Positions 34,014 to 45,166 of a stretch of 64,000 bases of DNA are shown here, piece by piece; the stretch's first letter is position 1, and each line of letters begins with the position of its first letter. The DNA comes from Arctopsyche grandis (Eukaryota; Arthropoda; Insecta; Trichoptera; Hydropsychidae): assembly GCF_051622035.1 (NCBI RefSeq), contig NC_135360.1, positions 9,290,001 to 9,354,000 on the forward strand, read 5' to 3'. The notes below the pieces were generated by a model that saw only the letters and a list, made by a program, of their open reading frames with translations, did not search any database and was not told the DNA's origin. The translations under genes and the position numbers were made by a program.

Positions 34014-36223
34014 TCAAGCTCCAATATATCTTCCACAAAAAATTATATCATCTTTATTCATCAACATATAGAAAAATGGATGATCAGCCGTGAAGATATG
34101 AGATTCAATTAATGACATCGGCACTGCTTTTAAATCTGAAATGAAAATTATATTGCATTGTTGATACATACTTTATTCAATTAATTTATTTATTTTTAAT
34201 TCAAAGAAATTGTATCAAACATGTAACAACACCAGCTTCAGTTCCATGCTCATTAACTTCAATGAAAGCCTTTTGTGTAGCATCCGATATGAATATTTGT
34301 TCGTGGTTCTTCAATAAATGTTGTAAATCTGCCTTCTGTCTATTGAAAATCAATTTTATTCCGAGCTAAAATTAAAAATAATATGTAATATATCAAACAC
34401 AATAATAAATCGTGATTGTAATAACACGAAACATACTTCTGGTAAAACATTTTTCAGGTCGATAGTCGATTCAATCTTGAATTTCGGAATGCCAACATTG
34501 ACTTCTGTTTTCCTCATCTTATTTAAAACATCGACAATGTTGGCGCTGTATATTTTTTCTTCTAAGGCTTCAAGTCCATCAACTTTTCTGGGTAAAATTA
34601 TAGTTAAATACGTGTCGTTGTTTTTATAAGGCAATGACAAAATCTAAAGTTTGAAAACACATGTTGAAAATATCAACATTATATAATATGTATGCATATG
34701 AATGACTAAATTAAAAAAAAACTACCTGAGAGTCCCATTCTGGTAGATCGGCATAAGGAAAATCTTCATTGTTATGCATCATGTCAATATCAATTTTGTC
34801 AATTTTATTTTTGTTGAATTTACTTTTTCGTACTAAAAGTTTATTGAATGGATTTTCCCAATTTCCCTGCAAGTAATCAAAATATTATACATACCTGTTG
34901 GAGTTCAATCTTCATATAGTTTGACTTATTAAGTTATCAAACATCAATATTAGAAAAATACTTATTCAAAATAAAAAATAAAAGGTGCATTTTTCATAAA
35001 GATTAAATATACATATATATTTTTTAACGATGCGGTGCAAACGATCGAAAAGCGCCAGACAGACTGAACCACAGATTAACGACACGTGTACCTTATGCGT
35101 GCGCACTGCTCGCACTTACACTAAGCGAAATCTACCCGAAGTCCAGACATACCTACCCTGTATACGTTCTGTGCTTCTGATACTTTAGTTCTGAATTTTG
35201 CCTTATTAAACTCGACAGAAAGATCCAACTCAATTTTAATAATTGCATCTGTGCACATCGAAAGGTTACTCGTCATCTGATGTGCAATCTATCATTCGTG
35301 AAGTCGATAATTGCGTTTAAAGCAGCCATCCAGTTAATCTGTGGTTCAGTCTGTATGGCGCTTGTCGATCGTTTGCACCAAACCCATTTTTTAATACCTG
35401 AAAATAAATAGCATTAACCAACATAACGCGAGTGTCCGGATCCAATGTTTTCGGCGATACAAAATCCTTTATTTTATTGTTAGTCTTACTCTCAACCTAT
35501 CAACGTACAGATATTTGGAAGTATGAATATGTAATTTTATTGGTACTGAATTTAGAAACGTAAACTGATTATATAATATTTTATTCATATTATGTATATT
35601 AATAAAATCTACCCATTCATTGATTATACTAGCAGCCGCTTCGGTCTTTGAAAAATTGATGTTCTCGACATCAGAATAAAATTGGTTTACAGCAATGGAT
35701 TTGAACGACGTAGCTAATTTGTATGATTTACCTTTTTTCACATATACTTTATTAGCAACGTTCAAAACTACTCCTTGAATATTTTTTAACTTTTCCATTG
35801 TAGATTGGAAAGTTGATTTAATCTGAAACAATACATAGAATAGGTATTAAAAATTATTAACCCGAATTTTTAGTTAATATCAACAGGAATTGTTTACTAT
35901 TTTTGAATCAGGCATACGAAGAGCGTCATTTATTTCCTTTTGGGTATCACCGCGGGCTCCTACAGATAAAAGTCCAAGAAGAACTTCAGCCGAAAGCGGA
36001 GACATTATTAAGTTCTTGTTAGCATTTTTATTTACAGCCTCCTTCACAAACAAAAAAAAATGTAATTAAACAACTATTACTTAGCGTATTATAATTTATT
36101 TATGATAATAAATACATACTTTATAGAATTCCAATGAAAAACGATTTATAATGTTAGGTGTTTGTTTCACTACAGTGGGCGGTATTGATAAAACGGACAC
36201 AATCAAAGAGAAAAATATAAAAG
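34014..36223 (-). CDS. Secreted serpin D (first coding exon not found)
   Basis: Serpin paralogue. Exons: 36120-36223, 35898-36041, 35613-35822, 35398-35496, 34726-34866, 34437-34643, 34221-34365, 34014-34135, all in phase. The first listed exon encodes most of a signal peptide (FIFFSLIVSVLSIPP) but needs one more base from an upstream exon that carries the ATG; a 540-bp TTAA MITE lies in that intron, and I could not identify the short start exon. Landmarks are NLIMSPLSAEVLLGLLSVGA, SIINEWV, NAIYFQ and EVNEHGTEAGVVT. The terminal exon adds YLKAVPMSLIESHIFTADHP. P4-P1' is A-V-P-M/S, the same pattern as the Met-Ser site of human alpha-1-antitrypsin. Elastase-type targets are inference. The stop is TGA rather than TAA. 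Confidence 0.85.
35034..35379. mobile_element. MITE with 47-bp TIRs in serpin D intron
   Basis: The left end GGTGCAAACGATCGAAAAGC and the reverse complement of the right end GGTGCAAACGATCGACAAGC stay aligned for 47 bp through GAACCACAGATTAAC. Both flanks contain ATTTTTTAA near the ends, a possible 8-9-bp target duplication. No coding capacity. It lies inside the intron between the exons at 34726-34866 and 35398-35496. Confidence 0.85.
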
Positions 36224-36240
36224 CTGAAAAAAAATAATCC

Positions 36241-36780
36241 TTAAGAGGGCTGTTCACCCGAAACCTTAATTTTGTTGCCGTTCCTTTCTTCGATATATAT
36301 ATTGAGTGAATGTATATATTGAGTAAATGCGACAATATATATCAATATATATATATATATATATATATAGTGAATGCGACAGTTGCGCTTCGACCAGATA
36401 ATACGTATTTCAAATCGACAAAATCGAGGTTTCGTATTCTCCTATTTTCTCCTTCAAAACTGGACCAATTTAAAAAAAAAATTCATCATTGGTATTAGAA
36501 AGATATTTATTAGCAATTATGCGCGTATTTTTTTTTAAATCGACCGTTAAATAAGCACACTGGACTCTTTTCGTGGGTGTAAAAAAGAGGCGATTTTATA
36601 GATGTTTGGCGGCTCCTAGCTCCTATAAAAAATAACTAATCGAAAAAATAAAACGATAAATGCATTCTAATGGTGGATATCCATAGCATATTAAAAAATA
36701 ATTTCTCTAGTGCCATAATTGAGGAAGGGAGAAGTCTAATACGTTTGTATGGACATGGCGCTGGTGTCCAGCCCTCTTAA
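36241..36780 (+). mobile_element. TTAA-flanked MITE in the 5' part of serpin D
   Basis: Bounded by TTAA on both sides with short inverted ends TTAAGAGGGCTG / CAGCCCTCTTAA. The interior has ATATATTGAGTGAATG runs. A nearly full copy in opposite orientation is at 40905-41426 and a fragment at 16285-16375. TTAA target sites are typical of piggyBac-type transposition, but the end bases are not the usual CCC, so the superfamily is tentative. Confidence 0.85.
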
Positions 36781-39143
36781 CTCTAATTAATTTATGCAGC
36801 AATTGCAAAATCATAAATTCCAGAATCATTTTAAATATTCACATATAAACATATATTGAAAATAAACTTTAATTAAGTTCTTTTCAGTAATATTTCATGC
36901 ATTTTATAAAAATAATATCAAATGAAAAAAAATAGACCATTTTTTGTATATGTCCGATGACCTCAATGCTGAAGTCATTACATATCTATAGATAAGTAAT
37001 TACTCTATAAGTAATCTACATATATACATAAAGAGGTCAAACAACTCAATTAAGATTAACTGTTTGTTTTTAGCAGTGTTTCTCAATCATGGTCCCTGCA
37101 GCCCTTTTGGTGAAATATTTCAAGATGGTCACAGCCCTAAAATCATTGTTTTGGAAGCCACAATCAGCTATATACATATGTGGGGAGGAGGGCTACAGTC
37201 AGAATTGAAATATTACTTGAAAATGATTAAAATTCAGTAAGTTAATTGTAATACATGTGTTATAATAATACGTGTGTTAATGTCGTAGTACGGAACAATG
37301 ATTATTTTTCCACCTTCATAAGGATCGATTCAATTATACATATTTAAATATTCCATATTGGGTGTAAATGTAATTGATGCTAAAATTATATTAAAACAAA
37401 GTCTCATAGAATGAAGGGTACGAATGCTCAAGTTAAATATTAAAAAAGTTTAAATAGCATGAGTAATGAAGTCGTAAGTACATATATTTATTCTATAGCT
37501 CTGGAAGAAGGTAAATTTATATATGCATTTCCAACATCTTGGTAATTCATCTCGTAACAAACTTTAATTTTCCCTCGACTAACTATGGGATGAAGGAGAA
37601 GGGCACATAAAAATATTGTATCAATATTATATTCAGAATACGGTGAACTTATTTCCCAGGACTCAAAACACAAAAAAAATTATGTGCCGCAGGCTGATTT
37701 TTTCCTGAAAGGTTGCCTGATGACATCACTGTTGGGTTTCGTTCGTTTTACGATCGAGCGATGTTGTACTATTTTTTCTGGAATGGTCAAAGGGGACATT
37801 GCCCTTGAGCTATGCATGTTTGTACAGGATCGATGATGAGATCACGGGTTTTGATTCGTAATAGCACAAGTCGTGCTATATTCCTACATTTGTTAATATA
37901 TATTTATATGATGATATTTGTTTTTATATTTATATAATGATTTGGAAAAATATGGAAATATGTATAATATTTGTTTCGTACATCAGGGGATGTACAAAAC
38001 GGGACAAATGAAACAAATTTACGAAAACGACAGGACGAACGCAAAGCACGCAAAAACGCGAGAGTCCCGGCCATAAAGGGACGTATGGTCATCCTAATTA
38101 AGAACTTAAATATATCAGGGGTCAATATCAAAATTTTGAGGAAAAGGGAATCGGGCCATACCAGGTTTATATACATATGTATATATTATTTTATATTCTA
38201 GAAATTTGCTGGAGCTTATGTTTGCTCTTTATAGTTTTTATAAAGATTTGAGATTCGTCTGCGAGCTAGACAAAACGCAGCCATGGGCCTCATTCTGGTT
38301 CACTGGCCGAAATTTGGGGACACCTGATCTACATATGTACATACACATTTCTACTAAAGCAAGCGAAAATAAATTGTAAATTTAATTTTTAATTCATCGT
38401 TCTAAAATCTAAAAGGGTATTGTTCGTTTTTATTGAAAATTAAAAGTATAAAAAAGTATTAAAAAAGTATTACAAAGTATGTGAAATTCCTTTTCCATTG
38501 TGGCTGATGGCAGTAATGATGGGTACTGGTGTGCTGTTTGGACGCAACTAATGAAGTTATCTATTGTGAACCACGATATTCTTAAAAATAAAATAACTCG
38601 GCCAATAAGAATTTCCTCATTTTCAAAATATGTACAATATTAGTGTGTTTTGTACATTAATATACTATACATTCATTTGTTCATTTGTATCAAGTGAATA
38701 AATTTTCCGCATATAAATCAGGTAAATTATATGAAAATATACTCATAATAATACATCCACAATCATGTGCCTCAATCCCAAGGATCATGATTATGATTAG
38801 TCATATAGTACTTTCATATGTACATACATATATATACATACATACATTAATTGAATATTATCGTAAAATAAATTATAATAATACAATATATATATTTTCC
38901 AAATATATATTATGTCATTATATATAAATTTTTTTTATCTAAAAGTCTAAAAGTTTATCAAAATAATTTAATAATAATAAAATTAATTCCCGACCTAATT
39001 TAATCATTGCAAAATTATCTCAGAGTTTAAAAGTTTATCAAACATTATTAATATTTCTTCCTCATGTATTTTTTTTTATGTATCTACATTTATGTAATGG
39101 CATACAATTTTATAAAATAATAAAAGCATAAATAAATATGTAA
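36781..39143. other. Non-coding spacer 5' of serpin D
   Basis: It should contain the serpin D promoter and start exon. AGCAGTGTTTCTCAATC near 37074 resembles the upstream block of the other serpins. A worn element end reading TTTGGGGACACCTGA is near 38315. No gene is otherwise recognisable. Confidence 0.45.
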
Positions 39144-39194
39144 ATGTATCATCATATCACCTGATAAACATTATCAGGTGATATGATGATACAT
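39144..39194. other. Perfect 24-bp hairpin with 3-base loop
   Basis: ATGTATCATCATATCACCTG ATAA pairs exactly with the following 24 bases after the loop ACA. Such a long perfect palindrome can extrude as a cruciform. No gene is adjacent. Confidence 0.85.
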
Positions 39195-39319
39195 ATTGTT
39201 GTCAAGTTTGGCTAAAATTAGGGTGAGCATATTTCACAGGACTCAAAACGGGACGCTCCACAAAATAAATACCCCCCCCCCCCGCCCTTATATAAAATAA
39301 AGTAAAAATGTGTTAATTT

Positions 39320-39535
39320 ATTTTTCCCTCATATTAATACGGTAGGAAAAGCCTGTTCCTCTTGTTCCTGTTGTATCCTGCTCGCGCAAATTAAGTGAGT
39401 ATGTACGTGAGTATGTACCGTTTACCATGCACCCTTTTTTTTTATCTTTCGACTTAAGATCTTTCGATTTTCGATCTTTGCCTTCCGATATTTGCGTTTT
39501 CTGTAATTTAACATTCTGTCTCGTCACGGAGACCG
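39320..39535. mobile_element. Half copy of MULE foldback MITE
   Basis: Matches one arm of the family (TACGGTAGGAAAAGCCTGTT ... CATTCTGTCTCGTCACGGAG). The partner arm is missing, and a poly-C run lies just outside. Confidence 0.85.
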
Positions 39536-40222
39536 CTTACTTTGATATCTTGTATTTTCAATAATAACATGTTATATTGTTGATATTTACTATATGTATT
39601 TTAATAAATGTTTATTGCCTTTTGACCCACGTAGACTTGTGATAGCAATTGATTGCTGGTTTTAATTTAATGAGCAACAAAATTAACTTCCTTTATTTTC
39701 ACCTACTCAGGGTTATCAATATTTTTGTGATAATTTTGCTCAAACAGTGACAACTTTTCATTTTTCATGTTACACGTTCAATATGTAACTATTGATTTGA
39801 GGGAATTACATTAAATGTACAATATATGTACCTATACTTAAACACAAACATAAATATCTATTTGTATTTACATTTGAAAATTATACATATAGAAAAAAAT
39901 GAAAAACCGTAATTTTTATGAAAGGTTTTAATATCCGAAAATCACATATTTATTTGTACATATTAAACACAAATTTTAATTTTTCAAATTATAGAATTAC
40001 AAACAATCAAATTTTGGTGAAATATTCATTCAAATATAATTATTAAAAATTTTATTCATAAGGAATATGTTGAGTTGTAGTCTGTGCAATTATTATTAAT
40101 ATAAAATCTGTACAATGTCGTCGGTAGTCAGAAACTGAAAATCAAAAAAAGAGACATTCATATGTATTTATTTAATGATATTAATTATTTTGAAAACTTA
40201 CCAGTCGTTTTATATTTCCAAT

Positions 40223-42583
40223 TTAAGCTCCAATATATTTTCCGCAGAAAATTATATCCTCATTGTGCATCAACATATAGTAGAATGGATGATCGGCAAT
40301 GAAGTCTACTTTCTTTGTTTTAACGTTACTCGATCCCCGTGTCATTTGAAAGTCTAAATTGAACACAAATTCACTTAAAAATGTATCAACAAATATAAAA
40401 TTCTATCTAATTACAGTCCATGTCCTTTACCAGTGGCAGCACCAGCTTCAGTACCCAACTCGTTTACTTCAATGAAAGCCTTCTGCGTAGCTTTGCTTAC
40501 GTACACACGTGCATGGCTCTTAAGTAAATGATGAAAATCTGCATTTGCACTAAACAGGGTTTTCATTCCGAGCTGAAAAACAGCAAAATACGTGCACATA
40601 GACGATATCAATTGATATTCAAACTCTGATCAATTCAATAAATAATACGGTACATACTTCTGGTAAGAGAGTTTTCAGATTAAAAGTTGATTCGATTTTA
40701 AATTTCGGAATGCTGACATCGACCTGCTTTGACTCCATCATGTTTAAAATTTGGTGAATTTCACAATTCAAAATTTTCTCCTCTAGCGCTTTGAGACCGT
40801 TCACCGTTTTAGGTAAAATTATTATTAAAGATGTATCACTATTCGTGTAAGGTAATGATAAAATCTGAAATTGCACTTAAATATATTAAAAAATGTCTTC
40901 TTCATTAAGAGGGCTGGACACCAACGCCTTGTCCATACAAACATATTAGACTTCTCCCTTCCTCAATTATGGTACTAGAGAAATTATTTTTTTATATCCT
41001 ATGGATATCCACCATTGGGATGCATCTATTGTTTTATTTTTTTGATTAGTTATTTTTTATATGAGCTAGGAGCCGCCAAACATCTATAAAATCGCCTCTT
41101 TTTTACACCCACGAAAAGAGTCCAGCGTGCTTATTTTACGGTCGATTTAAAAAAAAAATACGCACATAGTTGCACAGAAAATATCTTTCTAATACCGATG
41201 ATGATTTTTTTTTAAAAATTGGTCCAGTTTTGGAGGAGAAAATAGGAGAATACGAAACCTTGATTTTGTCGATTTGAAATACGTATTATCTGGTTGAAGC
41301 GCAACTGTCGCATTAACTCAATATATATATTGATATATATTTACTCAATATATACATTCACTCAACATATATATCGAATAAAGGACCGGCAACAAAATTA
41401 AGGTTTCGGGTGTACAGCCCTCTTAAGCATGTATTTGCTTTAAAAATCTCATCGAATTATTGAAAATTAAATTACATCAGAGTTCCATTCTGGTAATTCA
41501 GCATGGGAAAAATAACCTTTTTGACACATAAGATCAACGTCAACCGTATCCTTTTCATTTTTGTTGAATTTTTTCTTATGCGTTAATTTTTTGTTGAACG
41601 GTTTTTGCCAACTTCCCTGTAAATTTTAAATTTAAATTTTTATTTTTATTACAATAATTATTTAGTTTCTGTGATAATTTATGAGGAGGTAAAAAATTCA
41701 ATATTTCTATTACATATTTATCATAAACATAATATTTAATAAGTTAATTGATATTAAACCTGAAAGTAAATCGCATTCACTAGAACAAGTTCGGTTGTTT
41801 TATCGATTGTTTTTGGAGGAATGAAATCTTTGATTTTATGGTTGGTCTTACTTTCAACCTAAAAACATAAAACAGCATAATTTAAAAAATTACACCAAAT
41901 ATGTGTATACCTGTATATAATACTATTAAAATTAAATTCACCCATTCGTTGATAGCTCTAGTAACTTGTTCACTGTGTGAAAAATCAACATTTTGAACAT
42001 CTGAAGAAAAGTGATCAGCAGCAACGGATTTGAAAGCAGGAGATAGCTGAAAATTTTCACCATCTTTCACATATATTTTATTGGCAATATTCAGTTTTAT
42101 GCCTTCAATGCTATTTAGCTTGGCCATAGTAGCTTGGAAAGTAGATTTAATCTGAAATATTAGTATTAATGTAATCACACATTAAACAAGATTGCAAATT
42201 CAAATTTATGGATGTTTATTACCATTTCTGGATCTTGCAATTGAATGGCATTGTTTATTTCCTTTTGGGTGTTGCCACGAGCACCTACAGACAGAAGTCC
42301 AAGGAGAACCTCAGCGGAAAGAGGAGACATTATTAAGTTCTTATCAGCATTTTGAAGTGTCGCTTCCTTTATAAAATACACAAAATCATACATATCATGT
42401 ATTTACATATATAAATATACAGATCAATTGAAATAATATAAATAAAATTTTATAAACAATAAATACCTTGTAAAACTTCAATGAAAATGGATTAATAATA
42501 TTTGGATGTTCATCTACATTAAAAGATGTTGCTAAAATAGGTAGTAAAAATAAAGTAGCTGAAAATAAGAAAGAAAAAAACAA
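40223..42583 (-). CDS. Secreted serpin E (~396 aa)
   Basis: More diverged serpin. Exons: 42467-42558 (or extended to an ATG at 42583), 42223-42366, 41942-42151, 41760-41858, 41476-41616, 40658-40864, 40431-40572, 40223-40353. Reading straight on to 42583 gives MFFSFLFSATLFLLPILATS, a credible signal peptide, and a 1191-nt frame. Paralogy instead predicts a separate start exon because a TTTTCAG acceptor is kept at 42559. Landmarks are NLIMSPLSAEVLLGLLSVGA, RAINEWV, LVNAIYFQGSWQKPF and EVNELGTEAGAAT. The RCL continues DFQMTRGSSNVKTKKVDFIA then DHPFYYML. It is two to three residues longer than in its neighbours; P1 would be Gly by count or Arg if shifted one place. A TTAA MITE lies in an intron. 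Confidence 0.85.
40905..41426 (-). mobile_element. TTAA MITE, inverse copy, in serpin E intron
   Basis: Reverse-orientation copy of 36241-36780, about 20 bp shorter, bounded by TTAA at 40905-40908 and 41423-41426. It sits between the exons at 40658-40864 and 41476-41616. Confidence 0.9.
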
Positions 42584-42740
42584 ATAAAATGACTAGTCTT
42601 TCAACTTTCTGAGAAATAAAATATATTTAAAACAATTTATATAACTTATCTAACAATAAAAAAATATATAATGATAACATATCTTAAAATGCCAATGCTA
42701 GTGAAAGTTACAATTAAAACAATATTGTTAGCATTATGCA

Positions 42741-42943
42741 CAGTGCCGGTTTTAGGGGGGGGGCTGGGTCGGGCGGCGCCCGAGGGCGCCAAATAAATTA
42801 CGGCGCCGCTCGATGCGCTTTAAAATTTAAAATTAGAGCGTCAAAAGCCATACAAAATTTTAGATTAGAGATTATTAGATTTTTTTCTAAAGGTGTTTAG
42901 AAAAAATTGCCCGAGAGCACCATTGGGTGTAAGGCCGGCACTG
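42741..42943. mobile_element. hAT-type MITE with perfect 8-bp duplication
   Basis: It begins CAGTGCCGG and ends CCGGCACTG. The flanks carry ATTATGCA on both sides (42733-42740 and 42944-42951), an exact 8-bp target duplication as expected for hAT. The interior includes a GC-rich patch CGGCGCCCGAGGGCGCC. No coding capacity. Confidence 0.92.
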
Positions 42944-42951
42944 ATTATGCA

Positions 42952-44364
42952 ATGTAATACATAATATAATATCTATTTCAAATAAACTGTATGAAAAATA
43001 AAATAAAATGAGTCTTGAAATATTAAACGAATTATAAAATACAATTTTTTTCTACTAATTATAAAATAAAATAATATTTTTAATTACTGAGATAGCTGGT
43101 GAAAAATATCTCTCAAAAAAAAAAATAAAAATAGAAAGTAACTGATATCTTATCTTACTAAATACATATACCATGAGAATTTTTCTGTTTTTTTATTATA
43201 TTACCATATTCAAAAAAAAATAAATGTATTGTATGAAATAACGGCAGGTAGTCAAAGTATAGTAATATTTTACAATTGCAGAATATTCGAATTTAGAAAA
43301 TTAAAATATAATAAATTCACTTTCACTTGTATCAGGGACATGGATTTTTTTTCAAAATCGATCAAAATATAAATTTATTTCAGAATAATATCATATTTTG
43401 TCAATAGTTGATGTAAGAAACGATGTTTAAGGCACATCGATAATTACCTGGAAACGCGTTGATACTGGCGTTTGAGATACACGCGACAAAGTTTTTTATT
43501 GTAAAATAATTCAGTTTATATGATATAATATAAATAAAAATAAATAAACTACTTAAACGATGTATAAATTAAAAACAACCCTTCGAAAATCGGTTAAAAT
43601 CAAATATGTACAAATAAACAAATATTTTTTTTTAGAATTTTAGTATTATTTTATTCGGATTTGTTAACATCTCAACCATTGGGACATGACAAAATTCCCA
43701 AATGCGTCTCTACGATAAATAATGTACAATAGTAAAAAAATTATAATATAAAAATCGACAAAAATAAAAAAAAAGTAAATCATAAAAAATAATGCCAATA
43801 AAAAGCATGGAAAAAAAGAGACTATACTATACAGAAATAAAACAAACAACGAAATAAAAGAAATCATAATGTTCTCGATAAAAATTATCTATGAATTTAT
43901 TAAAATATACTCGAACGTGATGTGCCAGTGTGCCAAGGATAAAAAAGTACACAAAATTTAGACAAAAATTTTAGTTCCTCAAAAATTAATAGAGAGACCT
44001 TTTTTTCTATTAAGAAACACTAATTATAGTAAAAATTAAAAAAAAAGACGGCAAACAAACTAAATATTCAATAATAGGTAGAATTTAACAAGACATCATT
44101 CACAATAATTTAAATAATTTTATATAATATGTACATATATAGATGCTTGGAAACACAGATAAATTGGTATAGATATAATATTTACAGAAGAGAATATATA
44201 TATTCCCCATGATGATGGATGATGTTAACTAGTTGGATGTTCGTATGCGACTGCTACACAATCATATACCGAATTATTTAAATATAATATATGTATGTAC
44301 ATGCATACATGATGATAACCAATATCATTTAAATATGAATGTGAGCCAGATTAAAAATAAGTAT
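42952..44364. other. Non-coding AT-rich spacer
   Basis: No supported gene. A possible 5' UTR exon for serpin E ends at a TTTCCAG|GTAATT donor near 43450 on the minus strand, but nothing confirms it. Confidence 0.4.
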
Positions 44365-44373
44365 GTATTTCAC

Positions 44374-44761
44374 CGGTCTCCGTGACGGGCTCGAATGTGA
44401 AACGCCCGAAAACGCAAATATCGGAAGGCAAAGATCGAAAATTGAAAGATCTTAAGTCGAAAGATAGTAAAAGGGTGCATGATAAACGGTACATACTCAC
44501 TTAATTTGCGCGATCAGGATACAACAGGAACAAGAGGAACAGGCTTTTCCTCCCGTATTAATGTGCGCGCGCAGAATACGGGAGGAAAAACCTGTTCCCC
44601 TTGTTCCTGTTGTATCCTGCTCGCGCAAATTTAGTGAGTATGTACCGTTTACCATGCACCCTTTTTTTGATCTCTCGACTTAAGATCTTTTGATTTTCGA
44701 TCTTTGCCTTCCGGTATTTACGTTTTCGGGCGTTTCACATTCGGGCCCGTGAGGTAGACCC
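44374..44761. mobile_element. Complete MULE foldback MITE with 9-bp duplication
   Basis: Near-perfect inverted repeat with ends CGGTCTCCGTGACGGGC and GCCCGTGAGGTAGACCC, flanked by the exact 9-bp duplication GTATTTCAC (44365-44373 and 44762-44770). This is the best-preserved copy in the window, and the 9-bp duplication is the main support for Mutator-like origin. Confidence 0.92.
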
Positions 44762-45166
44762 GTATTTCACATATTAAAATATTTTTATCAGTTTATTTTT
44801 TATTTATTAAAAGTTCAGTTGACCTTAGATTGGGTGCTATAATTTACATAGTTTAATTTATAATGATAAAATTAACTCATTTGGCATATTCTACAAAATT
44901 TCAACCGTGTGATGTATCAAAACAGTACCCTCAGTAAATTTCCAAACTTTTACCTTATTATAATAGCAATAATAAAACGATACAGGGATTAAATAAATTG
45001 CAAAAAATATAACAAGTATTTTTGTAAAATCTAAACAATTATTTGTAAGCTGAATGGTTAGTTTATCACATAATACAAACTTTGAAGCTCGAACAATAGG
45101 AACTCTTACGTTCTTATGCATTCGAAACAGGAATTTTTGCAAATCTATCTAAAAAAAATTTGTTAT

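Noticed and set aside
36785-37070. Start exon for serpin D
   Set aside because: Several ATG triplets on the minus strand were tried (near 36940 and 36890). None gives a frame ending at a GT donor with the required phase, so no start was assigned.
37074-38330. Possible large hAT element (CAGTGTTTCTCAATC ... TTTGGGGACACCTGA)
   Set aside because: The two ends do not match each other well enough and no target duplication was found; they may be ends of different worn elements.
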